Source of the DNA: JBGPIT01 sp041485125
Lineage (GTDB): Bacteria > Desulfobacterota > Binatia > UTPRO1
Assembly (NCBI GenBank): GCA_041485125.1
Contig: JBGPIT010000277.1
Location: 1 to 6,839 of the forward strand
Length of the DNA stretch: 6,839 nt
Reading direction: 5' to 3'
Position numbers and translations under genes: made by a program. This document shows, one piece after another, positions 1 through 6,634 of the stretch. Numbering within the stretch: position 1 is the stretch's first letter; each line of letters starts with the position of its first letter. A model generated the notes under the pieces. That model was not told where the DNA came from. It ran no database searches and was given only the letters and a program-made list of their open reading frames with translations.

Positions 1-1
1 G

Positions 2-214
2 GCGGAGCTCGAGATCCTCTACGACGTCCCGAACGAGCCGACGCTCAGCGTCGCGGCGCTGCCCACCTGGGCGTTCGATCGCCTCTCGCGCGAGGCCAGG
101 CGCATCTTCGACCGCGCCGACACCGCGCGGATCGTGGCACGCCTCGCGGAGCATTCCGGCGAGCCGGACGCGTTCAGCGTCCTCGTCCGCCAGCACGTCC
201 GCATCGAACCCTGA
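2..214 (+). CDS. C-terminal end of an unrecognised protein (5' partial)
   Basis: An open frame enters from the left edge and ends at TGA 212-214, giving the last 70 residues of a protein. The fragment begins AELEILYDVPNEPTL and ends HVRIEP. It holds an alternating hydrophobic stretch (ILYDVP), a short apolar turn (VAALPTWAF) and a long amphipathic helix rich in Arg, Ala and Asp (LSREARRIFDRADTARIVARL). I see no signal peptide, membrane segment or catalytic motif, and I do not recognise the family. Codon use (third positions almost all G or C) matches the better-supported genes of the window, and the other two frames give implausible Arg/Ser-rich or Pro-rich translations. That is the main reason for calling it coding. 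The next gene on the same strand starts about 100 bases downstream, so co-transcription is possible but unproven. Confidence 0.6.
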   Translation, partial: AELEILYDVPNEPTLSVAALPTWAFDRLSREARRIFDRADTARIVARLAEHSGEPDAFSVLVRQHVRIEP

Positions 215-317
215 GGCACCGCGCGCCGGCATCTGCGGCACGATTCCCTTCGTCCCGAGCAACCCCAAGCGGGGGCATCGCGCGTCGCGATGTCACGTTC
301 CTGTAGTCCCGCGCTCG

Positions 318-863
318 GTGTGCGCAATGCGCAGGCCGGATTGCTTCACCGGACCCGGTTTCTGCCTGAACGTGCCTCTCAGCTGCAGCTTCGACAACAG
401 CGAGTGCGCGCTGGCAACGCTCTCCGCGAAGGGGTCGAAGCTCAGCCTCGACGGCAAGCTGCAGCTGAAGGCGAGCGTCAAGGGCGTGACTGATGGAACG
501 GGCACGCTGATGACAACGGGACCCGCGGTAACGGCGACGGACAATCTGGTGCTGAAGGTCGTCGTCAGCACCTGCCCCGTCGACACCGGCTCGCCGCCGA
601 TCTGCGACGATCCGACCGACGTCTACGTGAAGCTCGTGCTCACCAAGAAGGGTAAGGGGAAGCTCAAGGTCGACTTGGGGCCGGTCCTCGCGCTACCGCC
701 GGGATCACCCTTTGCAGTGCTCGGCGCAGCGCTCGTCGTGCCGGGCGGGAATCCCGGCGACTGCGCCGGCGACAACTCTGCGTCGGCAATCACGACGCGG
801 CTGAACGACGCGACCTGCTCGAGCGGCATCGTCCGCGGCGTCGCCGGCATGGTCAGGCAGTGA
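318..863 (+). CDS. Cys-rich, probably secreted beta-sheet protein; N-terminus may be missing
   Basis: This is 181 residues from GTG 318; ATG 327 is an equally plausible start. The body has a run of Cys residues near the N-terminus (CFTGPGFCLNVPLSCSF, then ECAL), Lys/Leu-rich strands alternating with Thr/Gly turns (SKLSLDGKLQLKASVKG), a central CPVDTGSPPIC segment and a C-terminal DNSASAITTRLNDATCSSG stretch. Paired Cys residues and repeated amphipathic strands fit a disulfide-stabilised extracytoplasmic protein. The pattern resembles uncharacterised secreted proteins that I recall from metagenomic deltaproteobacterial or Binatota genomes; that link is from memory. What is odd is that neither start gives a signal peptide, and none of the three forward frames just upstream encodes one. 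No Shine-Dalgarno sequence is visible. The frame stays open far upstream but without an ATG. It may therefore be the C-terminal remnant of a longer secreted protein, a pseudogene, or a gene with a misjudged start. Function unknown. Confidence 0.6.
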   Translation: MCAMRRPDCFTGPGFCLNVPLSCSFDNSECALATLSAKGSKLSLDGKLQLKASVKGVTDGTGTLMTTGPAVTATDNLVLKVVVSTCPVDTGSPPICDDPTDVYVKLVLTKKGKGKLKVDLGPVLALPPGSPFAVLGAALVVPGGNPGDCAGDNSASAITTRLNDATCSSGIVRGVAGMVRQ

Positions 864-890
864 CGGCCCGCTCGGACCGACCGGCAAAGC

Positions 891-913
891 AGCACGTCGG
901 TGCTCGCGCGAGC
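891..913. terminator. Two small overlapping hairpins in a convergent gap (possible terminator)
   Basis: The 55-base gap between the convergent ends of the Cys-rich gene and the rhodanese-MoeB gene holds AGCAC-GTCG-GTGCT (891-904), a perfect 5-bp stem with a four-base loop. Overlapping it is the perfect 12-bp palindrome GCTCGCGCGAGC (902-913). The two share bases and so are mutually exclusive. Neither strand has a T-tract, so a classical intrinsic terminator is not supported. The position between two gene ends is the main argument. In DNA this GC-rich, such palindromes also arise by chance. Confidence 0.25.
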
Positions 914-918
914 CGCGC

Positions 919-2118
919 TCAGGCCACGGCGTGGGTCGAGGTGGCGCCACCCGGCGCGCGCAACCCGCAGAACTCCTCGTAGTCGATCAGCTTGGTGATG
1001 GTCGGGTTCTCGCCGCACATCGGGCACGCGGGGTCACGCGGCAAGCGGTTGATCCGCACCTCCATGCTGAGCGTGTCGAAGTAGATCATCCGGCCGATGA
1101 GCGGTCGGCCCGCGCCGAGGATCAGCTTGATCGTCTCGAGCGCCTGCACGCAGCCGACGAGACCGGGGAGGACGCCGAGGACGCCGGCCTCCGCGCAGCT
1201 CGGTGCGGCGCCCGGCGGCGGCGGCTCCGGGTAGAGGCAGCGGTAACAGGGTCCCTGGTGGGGCGCAAAGACGGCCGCCATGCCCTCGAACTGGAAGATG
1301 CTGCCGTGGACGTTCGGCTTGTTCAGCATGACGCAGGCGTCGTTCACCAGGTAGCGGGTCGGGAAATTGTCGCAGCCGTCGACGATGATGTCGTAGTTCT
1401 TGAAGATCTCGAGCGCGTTTTCGGAGCTCAAGCGCTCCTGGTGGGCGATGACCCGGACGTCCGGGTTGAGGCCCTCGATGGCGATGCGCGCCGACTCGAC
1501 CTTCGGCATGCCGATGCGGTCGTTGCTGTGGAGGATCTGGCGTTGCAGGTTGCTCAGGTCGACGACGTCGTGGTCGACGATGCCGAGCGTACCGACGCCG
1601 GCCGCGGCGAGGTAGAGCGCGGTCGGTGAGCCGAGGCCGCCGGCGCCGAGCAGCAGCACCTTCGCTTGCAGGAGCTTCGCCTGCCCGGCCTCGCCGACCT
1701 CCGGCAGCATGAAGTGCCGGCTGTAGCGGCTCAGCTGCTCGGGCGAGAACTGGTGGTCTTGTGTGAACGGCATGCCGGCGTTCTTCCACGCGGTAAAGCC
1801 GCCGGTCATCGAGACCACGTTCGAGTAGCCCATCTCCTTCAAGGTGCGCGCCGCGATCAGGGAGCGCGTTCCGCCGGCACAGTAGGCGATGATCGGCGCA
1901 TCCTTGTCGCGCAAAGTCTCCTCGGCACGAATCTCGAGGAAGCCGCGCGGCAACGAGATCGCGCCGTCGAGATGACCATCGCGGTACTCCTCCTTCTCGC
2001 GCACGTCGACGAGCGTCGCCGCCGGTGCACGGTCGAGGCGGGCGCGTACGTCGTCGACGCTCACCTCCGGAACCTCGCGGCGGGCTTCCTCCATGATCTG
2101 CTTGAACGTCTTCGGCAT
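919..2118 (-). CDS. moeB: Rhodanese-MoeB/ThiF fusion: sulfur-carrier adenylyltransferase/sulfurtransferase
   Basis: This protein of 399 residues probably adenylates the C-terminal glycine of a ubiquitin-like sulfur carrier (MoaD, ThiS or CysO type) and passes it sulfur to make a thiocarboxylate. Residues about 16-117 form a rhodanese domain: DVREKEEYRDGHLDGA, then the active loop CAGGTRS with the persulfide Cys80. Residues about 126-385 form the E1-like domain: RYSRH (131-135), nucleotide loop GAGGLGSP (158-165), SNLQRQ with Arg193, PKVES with Lys206, DGCDN with Asp250, and PSCAEAGVLGVLPG with Cys308, the conserved E1 cysteine position. Two CxxC pairs (Cys291/294 and Cys365/368) make the structural zinc site. 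The start is fixed by a strong AGGAGGAG just upstream. It is the last gene of a four-gene operon, 13 bases after the small membrane protein. MOCS3/Uba4 and mycobacterial MoeZ carry the rhodanese at the C-terminus, so this order is reversed. No carrier-protein gene is visible nearby, so the pathway (molybdopterin, thiamine, cysteine or tRNA thiolation) cannot be settled. Confidence 0.93.
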   Translation of the reverse strand: MPKTFKQIMEEARREVPEVSVDDVRARLDRAPAATLVDVREKEEYRDGHLDGAISLPRGFLEIRAEETLRDKDAPIIAYCAGGTRSLIAARTLKEMGYSNVVSMTGGFTAWKNAGMPFTQDHQFSPEQLSRYSRHFMLPEVGEAGQAKLLQAKVLLLGAGGLGSPTALYLAAAGVGTLGIVDHDVVDLSNLQRQILHSNDRIGMPKVESARIAIEGLNPDVRVIAHQERLSSENALEIFKNYDIIVDGCDNFPTRYLVNDACVMLNKPNVHGSIFQFEGMAAVFAPHQGPCYRCLYPEPPPPGAAPSCAEAGVLGVLPGLVGCVQALETIKLILGAGRPLIGRMIYFDTLSMEVRINRLPRDPACPMCGENPTITKLIDYEEFCGLRAPGGATSTHAVA

Positions 2119-2120
2119 GA

Positions 2121-2128
2121 CTCCTCCT
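2121..2128 (-). promoter_or_regulatory. Strong Shine-Dalgarno site of the rhodanese-MoeB gene
   Basis: The minus strand reads AGGAGGAG two bases before the ATG at 2118. The AGGAGG core ends two to five bases from the start, depending on which register pairs with 16S rRNA. It is the strongest ribosome-binding site in the window and fixes the start. It lies entirely in the 13-base gap after the small membrane-protein gene, so the last gene of the operon may be translated better than the upstream ones. Confidence 0.75.
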
Positions 2129-2131
2129 GGT

Positions 2132-2377
2132 TCAACGCTGGCGCGAACGCTCGGCCTCGAGAGCGGCCCGGAGCTCCGCGATCAGCCGGTCCGATCGCGC
2201 CGCGTGCACGATGGCGATGACGTTCGCCGAGAGGACCAGCACGAGGGCCGCGACCGACCACTGAAGATGGGACAGGACGTTATCAGCGCCCCCGCGGAGA
2301 ACCAACATGCCTTTGCCGAAGGTGATCAGAAACGCGATCGTCGACAGCACGGTGGCGCCAATCGTCACTCTCCCCAT
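2132..2377 (-). CDS. Small protein with two membrane segments, unknown function
   Basis: This 81-residue protein has two clear hydrophobic segments, about residues 4-27 (TIGATVLSTIAFLITFGKGM) and 37-60 (HLQWSVAALVLVLSANVIAI). They are separated by a short loop (LRGGADNVLS). A charged tail follows from about residue 61 (RSDRLIAELRAALEAERSRQR), predicted helical and amphipathic. The Arg/Lys distribution suggests that the charged tail lies in the cytoplasm, giving an inner-membrane hairpin; this is an inference. The start ATG at 2377 has GAGGAAGGA upstream, with AAGGA eight bases away. The gene lies 31 bases after the 74-residue gene and 13 bases before rhodanese-MoeB, so it is very likely co-transcribed with both. 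I do not recognise a family. A role as membrane anchor or partner for a neighbour is possible but not shown. Confidence 0.75.
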   Translation of the reverse strand: MGRVTIGATVLSTIAFLITFGKGMLVLRGGADNVLSHLQWSVAALVLVLSANVIAIVHAARSDRLIAELRAALEAERSRQR

Positions 2378-2385
2378 CGAGCAGG

Positions 2386-2394
2386 TCCTTCCTC
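2386..2394 (-). promoter_or_regulatory. Shine-Dalgarno site of the small membrane-protein gene
   Basis: The minus strand reads GAGGAAGGA, whose AAGGA part ends eight bases before the ATG at 2377. This supports both the start choice and the reality of this short gene. Confidence 0.6.
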
Positions 2395-2408
2395 GCCGGC
2401 GGCGCGCC

Positions 2409-2633
2409 TCAGCCTTGGCGGCCGTCGTAGAGATCGGCGCGGTAGCGTAGCCAGTCGGCGACGCCGCGCGCGTACGACGGCGAGATCAACATCCTGACGA
2501 GACCGAGCCGCCGGTACAAGGGAAAGCGCCGCGAGAGATAGAGCGGATGCGAGGTCCAACCCAGGAAGTAGCGGAGCTTCTCGCAATCGAGACTGCGCCA
2601 CAAGCCGTCGCGCAGGAGGAAGAGCAGGATCAT
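2409..2633 (-). CDS. Hypothetical 74-residue basic protein
   Basis: The reading frame runs from ATG 2633 to TGA 2409-2411. The product opens with a short apolar run (MILLFLL), too short for a membrane span, and continues with an aromatic and Arg-rich body (KLRYFLGWTSHPLYLSRR, then RRLGLVRM, SYARGVADWLRYRADLYDG). Third codon positions are mainly G or C, and the amino-acid make-up (many Tyr, Trp, Leu, no Pro/Arg junk runs) looks like a real protein rather than a shadow frame. No Shine-Dalgarno sequence precedes the ATG. The frame is open back to a TGA at 2667-2669, so only a rare start such as ATT could lengthen it. It sits 51 bases after the LON-domain gene, in the same frame, and 31 bases before the membrane-protein gene. 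I do not recognise a family, and a remnant of a longer protein cannot be excluded. Confidence 0.55.
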   Translation of the reverse strand: MILLFLLRDGLWRSLDCEKLRYFLGWTSHPLYLSRRFPLYRRLGLVRMLISPSYARGVADWLRYRADLYDGRQG

Positions 2634-2651
2634 GGCTGCAATCGCGCGAGA

Positions 2652-2687
2652 GCAGCGTCCGCGTACTCAGCAGCGCCCGCGTACTCA
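2652..2687. repeat. 18-bp tandem duplication across the LON-gene stop codon
   Basis: Bases 2652-2669 and 2670-2687 are the same 18-mer (GCAGCGTCCGCGTACTCA on the plus strand) with one mismatch, T versus C at the seventh position. On the minus strand each copy starts with TGA. The first TGA met (2685-2687) is the stop codon of the LON-domain gene, and the second (2667-2669) lies in the same frame 18 bases on. The period of six codons and near identity suggest a recent slippage duplication. No third copy flanks it. Confidence 0.8.
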
Positions 2688-3326
2688 ATGGACGCGGCGA
2701 GATCCCGCATCGACGTGCACGGCTCCCGTCGCGTAGAGGTGAAACTCCAAGATCTCGAGCAGCCGGCGAGCGCGCGGCTCGCCGACGCTTTCGAGGAGAC
2801 ATTGCTTGTCGATCGGCGAGAGATCGAGCCAGAAGGCGAAGAAGTTCACGAGAGTGCTGTCCGTCAGTGACGCGTCCCCGAGCAGCTGACGGGCGTCGTC
2901 GCCGCCGGTGCGCCCCATGAAGATCTCGATCGTGCGCACCAGCTGGACACGCAAGTCGGCAGGAAGCACCTGATCGACGGGCGGACGCCACACCACGCTC
3001 GCCTGGCGGTAGGCGCGCTCGCGCTGCTCGCTGACGATCTCGAACTCGCGGAGCCCCGAGAGCACGATGTTGAACTTGCCGTCGGGCAGCGGCGTCGCCT
3101 CGACGATCCGGCCCGCACAGCCCACCCGGTAGACCTCGGGCGCGGCGAGGTAGTCATCCTCCCACTCGCCGCGCAGCAGCGTCATACCGATGAGGCCGGC
3201 ACCGGCGAGCGCATCGCGGACCATCTCCCGATAGCGCGGCTCGAAGATGTGCAACGGCAGCGGCACCTCGGGAAAGAGCACCACGTTCGGGAGTGGGAAG
3301 ATCGGAATGAAGCTCGGAAGGTCCAT
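2685..3326 (-). CDS. Stand-alone LON substrate-binding (N-terminal) domain protein
   Basis: This protein of 213 residues consists only of the domain that binds substrate in Lon proteases. The family signature is at the N-terminus: IPIFPLPNVVLFPEVPLPLH (residues 7-26), then IFEPRYREMV. It is followed by LIGMTLLRGEW (45-55), VYRVGCAGRIVEATPLPDG (66-82) and FNIVLSGLREFEI (85-97). A helical C-terminal half (about 120-200) is typical of these proteins. The AAA+ ATPase and Ser-Lys protease parts of true Lon are absent, and the length fits the stand-alone bacterial family, whose function is not well defined; binding of unfolded protein is the usual guess. ATG 3326 is chosen because the conserved motif begins six residues later. 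There is no Shine-Dalgarno, and the frame continues upstream without homology. It is the first gene of a four-gene minus-strand operon, with a candidate promoter directly upstream. Its stop codon lies in an 18-bp tandem repeat. Confidence 0.9.
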   Translation of the reverse strand: MDLPSFIPIFPLPNVVLFPEVPLPLHIFEPRYREMVRDALAGAGLIGMTLLRGEWEDDYLAAPEVYRVGCAGRIVEATPLPDGKFNIVLSGLREFEIVSEQRERAYRQASVVWRPPVDQVLPADLRVQLVRTIEIFMGRTGGDDARQLLGDASLTDSTLVNFFAFWLDLSPIDKQCLLESVGEPRARRLLEILEFHLYATGAVHVDAGSRRVH

Positions 3327-3346
3327 GCGTGCGTCCGACGCGGCGG

Positions 3347-3376
3347 ACACTAGAGCGCGCCGGCGCGGAATGTCAA
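3347..3376 (-). promoter_or_regulatory. Candidate sigma-70 promoter of the LON / rhodanese-MoeB operon
   Basis: Read on the minus strand, a perfect -35 box TTGACA (3371-3376) is followed after 18 bases by TAGTGT (3347-3352), which matches the -10 consensus at three of six positions including the first TA and last T. A transcript from here would start near 3340, about 14 bases before the ATG at 3326. The exact -35 match in GC-rich DNA and its place in a divergent gap support it; the weak -10 limits confidence. Confidence 0.45.
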
Positions 3377-3404
3377 TCCAACGGGCGACCGCAGGCGGCC
3401 GTCC

Positions 3405-3432
3405 TTGACGACCGGGTGCGCACTGGTACCAC
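3405..3432 (+). promoter_or_regulatory. Candidate promoter of the thiolase-like gene, possibly leaderless
   Basis: TTGACG (3405-3410) and TACCAC (3427-3432) are 16 bases apart on the plus strand. They match the sigma-70 -35 box at five of six positions and the -10 box at three of six. The expected start site falls at or near base 3439, the A of the ATG, which would make the mRNA leaderless. That would agree with the absence of a Shine-Dalgarno sequence before this gene. Speculative. Confidence 0.3.
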
Positions 3433-3438
3433 TCCGGC

Positions 3439-4944
3439 ATGCTCGACCGCCTCCCGGTCCTGATCGCCGCCGGCCAGGTCACCCATCGCGCCGGCGACGT
3501 CTCGGAGCTGCGCGAGCCGCTCGACCTCATGGCCGACGCGGCGCGTGTCGCCCTCGCCGACGCCGAGACGCACGGGATCGCGGCGCGCGTCGATTCGGTG
3601 CGGGTCGTCAACGTGATCTCCGCGCGATACGCCGATCCGGCGGGCGCGCTCGCGTCACGCCTCGATCTCGCGCCGGGCGAGCGCCTCTATACGACGGTCG
3701 GCGGCAACAGTCCGCAGTGGCTCGTCAACCGCACCGCGGACGACCTCGCGGCCGGCCGCATCCGCATGGCGCTTCTCGCCGGCGGCGAGGCGATGCACAC
3801 GTTGCGGATCGCGGCCAGGCACCGTCTCGCTCTCGACTGGCTCCGGCCGCAGGGTCACCCCGTCATGATCGGCGAGACGCGCCAGGGGTCCCACCCGGAC
3901 GAGTGGAACCATGGCGCGCAGATGCCGGCGCACATCTACCCGCTGTTCGAGATCGCGGTGCGAGCGCGGGAGCGGCGGACACCGGAGGCGCACGCCGCAC
4001 GCCTCGCGGCGCTGTGTGCGAGCCTGGCACGCGTCGCCGCGACCAATCCCCAGGCGTGGTTTCGCGACGCGAAGACGGCCAAGGAGATCGGGACCGTCAG
4101 CGCCGACAACCGCATGGTCGCGTACCCCTACCCCAAGTACATGAACGCGATCATGAACGTCGACCAAGCGGCGGCGGTGATCATGACCACCGCCGGCGAG
4201 GCGCGTGCGCTCGGCGTTCCCGCAGCGCGCTGCGTGTACCTCCACGGCGCCGGCGAATGCCACGATCAATGGTTCATCAAGGACCGCGCCAGCCTCGACG
4301 ACTCGCCGGCGATGGCGGCGTCGTTCGCGCTCGCGCTCGAGCAAGCGGGTATCGACGTGGGCGATCTCGGTCCGGTCGACGTGTACAGCTGCTTTGCCGT
4401 CGCGGTCGAGATCGCGGCGCGCGCGCTCGGCTTCCCAACCGACGGCTCGCGCCCGCTCACCGTGACCGGCGGCCTGCCCTACTTCGGCGGACCCGGGAAC
4501 AACTACAGCATGCACGCGATCGCGACGATGATCGATCGGCTCCGGGCCGAGCCCGACGCGCTCGGCCTGGTCTCGGGGTTGGGCTGGTATCTGACCAAGC
4601 ACGCCGCCGGCGTCTATGGCGTCGCGCCGCCGAGGCGGCCGTGGCGCCGCGCCGACGTCGCGCGCACCCAGCGCGAGATCGACGCCATGCCGCATCCGCC
4701 CTCGGCCGCAACCGCCGAAGGCACGGCCCACGTCGAGACCTACACTGTCGTCCACGACCGCGAGGGCCGACCCGAGTCCGCGATCGTCGTCGCGCGGATG
4801 CTCGACGGCCGGCGCGTCTTCACGAATACCGACCCGGATCCGGACGTCCACGCGATGCTCGAGCGTGACGACGTCGTGGGCGCGGCAGGATCAGTCCACC
4901 GTGCGGCGGACGGTCGCAATCTCTTCCGCCTCGCGGGGAGCTGA
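3439..4944 (+). CDS. Thiolase-like protein type 1 (TLP1), probably not an active thiolase
   Basis: This protein of 501 residues has a thiolase fold followed by an extra C-terminal domain. The N-terminal half shows VGGNSPQWLVNR (88-98) and LLAGGEAM (112-119), which align with the nucleophile loop and the AGGxE loop of thiolases. The C-terminal half shows VDVYSCFAVAVE (313-324), GGLPYFGGPGNNYSMHAIA (344-362, with His359) and LVSGLGWYLTKH (377-388). No Cys occurs before residue 193, so the nucleophile of true thiolases is missing, and the second catalytic Cys is replaced in VSGLG. Residues about 418-498 fit the additional beta-barrel domain described for Mycobacterium smegmatis TLP1, which was reported as monomeric and without thiolase activity. 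The usual annotation 'acetyl-CoA acetyltransferase' should be treated with caution; the substrate is unknown, though an acyl-CoA ligand is plausible. It is transcribed alone, divergent from the LON operon and convergent with the YchF gene 51 bases beyond its end. No Shine-Dalgarno is seen before ATG 3439. Confidence 0.9.
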   Translation: MLDRLPVLIAAGQVTHRAGDVSELREPLDLMADAARVALADAETHGIAARVDSVRVVNVISARYADPAGALASRLDLAPGERLYTTVGGNSPQWLVNRTADDLAAGRIRMALLAGGEAMHTLRIAARHRLALDWLRPQGHPVMIGETRQGSHPDEWNHGAQMPAHIYPLFEIAVRARERRTPEAHAARLAALCASLARVAATNPQAWFRDAKTAKEIGTVSADNRMVAYPYPKYMNAIMNVDQAAAVIMTTAGEARALGVPAARCVYLHGAGECHDQWFIKDRASLDDSPAMAASFALALEQAGIDVGDLGPVDVYSCFAVAVEIAARALGFPTDGSRPLTVTGGLPYFGGPGNNYSMHAIATMIDRLRAEPDALGLVSGLGWYLTKHAAGVYGVAPPRRPWRRADVARTQREIDAMPHPPSAATAEGTAHVETYTVVHDREGRPESAIVVARMLDGRRVFTNTDPDPDVHAMLERDDVVGAAGSVHRAADGRNLFRLAGS

Positions 4945-4995
4945 GAGGTCGGGCACGCCCAACCCGTCATCGCGACGGAAGATGCGTGCGCGCGG

Positions 4996-6038
<1,043 letters not shown>

Positions 6039-6042
<4 letters not shown>

Positions 6043-6584
6043 TGCGCGCGCTCCTTCGGCGCCAATGGGGAGAGCCGGAGCTGGGCGTGGAAGAGCGCGG
6101 CGATGGTCTTCGAGTCGCGGATCTCGCCCGACGCGACCATTGCGATCGCCTCCGCGAGCGGCACGGCGCGGACGTCCTCGATGACCTCGTCGGCGCCGCG
6201 TGCCGGCGGCACGCGCGTGAGCTGCGTCGCGAGAAACAAGTGGATGACCTCGTCGCAGAATCCCGGACAGGTGACGATCGAGCCGGTGCGCTCGAGTCGT
6301 CCGGCGGCCACGCCCGCTTCCTCACGCAGCTCGCGCTCGGCGCACCGCTCGGGGCTTTCGCCCGGATCGAGCTTGCCCGCGGGTACCTCCCAGAGATAGC
6401 CGCCCACCGCGTGACGATACTGCCGGAGCAGAGTCACCGCGCCGTGCTCGTCGATGGCGGCGACGGCGGACGCGCCCGGATGCCGCACGATCTCGAGCTC
6501 CATCTCGTGGCCGTTCGGCAACCGCACCGTCTCGGCGGTGAGGTGGACGAGATGCCCGCGGTAGATGTCGCGTACGTTGCTCAT
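6039..6584 (-). CDS. NUDIX hydrolase, ADP-ribose pyrophosphatase type
   Basis: This protein of 181 residues probably cleaves ADP-ribose, or a related nucleoside diphosphate linked to another group, into AMP and a phosphorylated product using Mg2+. The full Nudix box GX5EX7REUXEEXGU is present at residues 70-92 (GKLDPGESPERC, then AERELREEAGV). A Pro 15 residues after the box (Pro107, in TCPGFCDE) is the mark of the ADP-ribose pyrophosphatase subgroup, and Glu112 in that segment is the likely extra catalytic acid. The N-terminal strands (YRGHLVHLTAETVRLPNGHE) and LLRQYRHAVGGYLWEVPAGK also match NudF-like proteins. ATG 6584 is preferred over the GTG at 6605 because it has AGGAG ten bases upstream and gives the family's usual start. 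Its stop overlaps the YchF start by four bases, so the two form an operon. It diverges from the flavin/F420 gene across 50 bases. Confidence 0.92.
6051..6056 (-). promoter_or_regulatory. Shine-Dalgarno site of the YchF gene inside the NUDIX gene
   Basis: AAGGAG on the minus strand ends eight bases before the YchF ATG at 6042. It lies within the last codons of the NUDIX gene, whose TGA overlaps the ATG. The arrangement favours translational coupling with some independent initiation. Confidence 0.6.
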
Positions 6585-6594
6585 GCCGCCGCCG

Positions 6595-6599
6595 CTCCT
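6595..6599 (-). promoter_or_regulatory. Shine-Dalgarno site deciding the NUDIX start
   Basis: AGGAG on the minus strand lies ten bases before ATG 6584. It falls inside the seven-codon extension that the alternative GTG start at 6605 would add, which argues for the ATG as the true start. Confidence 0.5.
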
Positions 6600-6634
6600 G
6601 GACACAATGCCGTGCCGCCGGTAGAGCAGCGCGC

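Noticed and set aside
290..493. 67-codon frame starting at ATG 290, overlapping the Cys-rich gene
   Set aside because: Gln/Arg-rich shadow translation with no signal peptide. It also does not supply the missing N-terminus of the Cys-rich protein.
3327..3611. N-terminal extension of the LON-domain protein to an upstream start
   Set aside because: The extra residues are Arg/Ser/Ala-rich and without similarity to the family. They overlap the divergent gene and its promoter region, and the LON motif begins six residues after ATG 3326.
3655..4851. Minus-strand open frame of 398 codons opposite the thiolase-like gene
   Set aside because: Composition dominated by Arg, Asp, Val and His without motifs, as expected for an antisense frame of a GC-rich gene.
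3405..4868. Plus-strand open frame of 487 codons overlapping the thiolase-like gene
   Set aside because: Arg/Pro-rich out-of-frame shadow with no recognisable motif. The frame starting at 3439 has clear thiolase-fold motifs.
4945..4995. GGTCGGGCACGCCCAACC as a terminator between the thiolase-like and YchF genes
   Set aside because: The only clean stem is GGGC/GCCC with a two-base loop, too tight to form, and no T-tract follows on either strand.
6577..6608. Promoter boxes TTGCTC and CACAAT before the flavin/F420 gene
   Set aside because: The -10-like box is fair, but the spacing to TTGCTC is 20 bases and no other -35 box fits.
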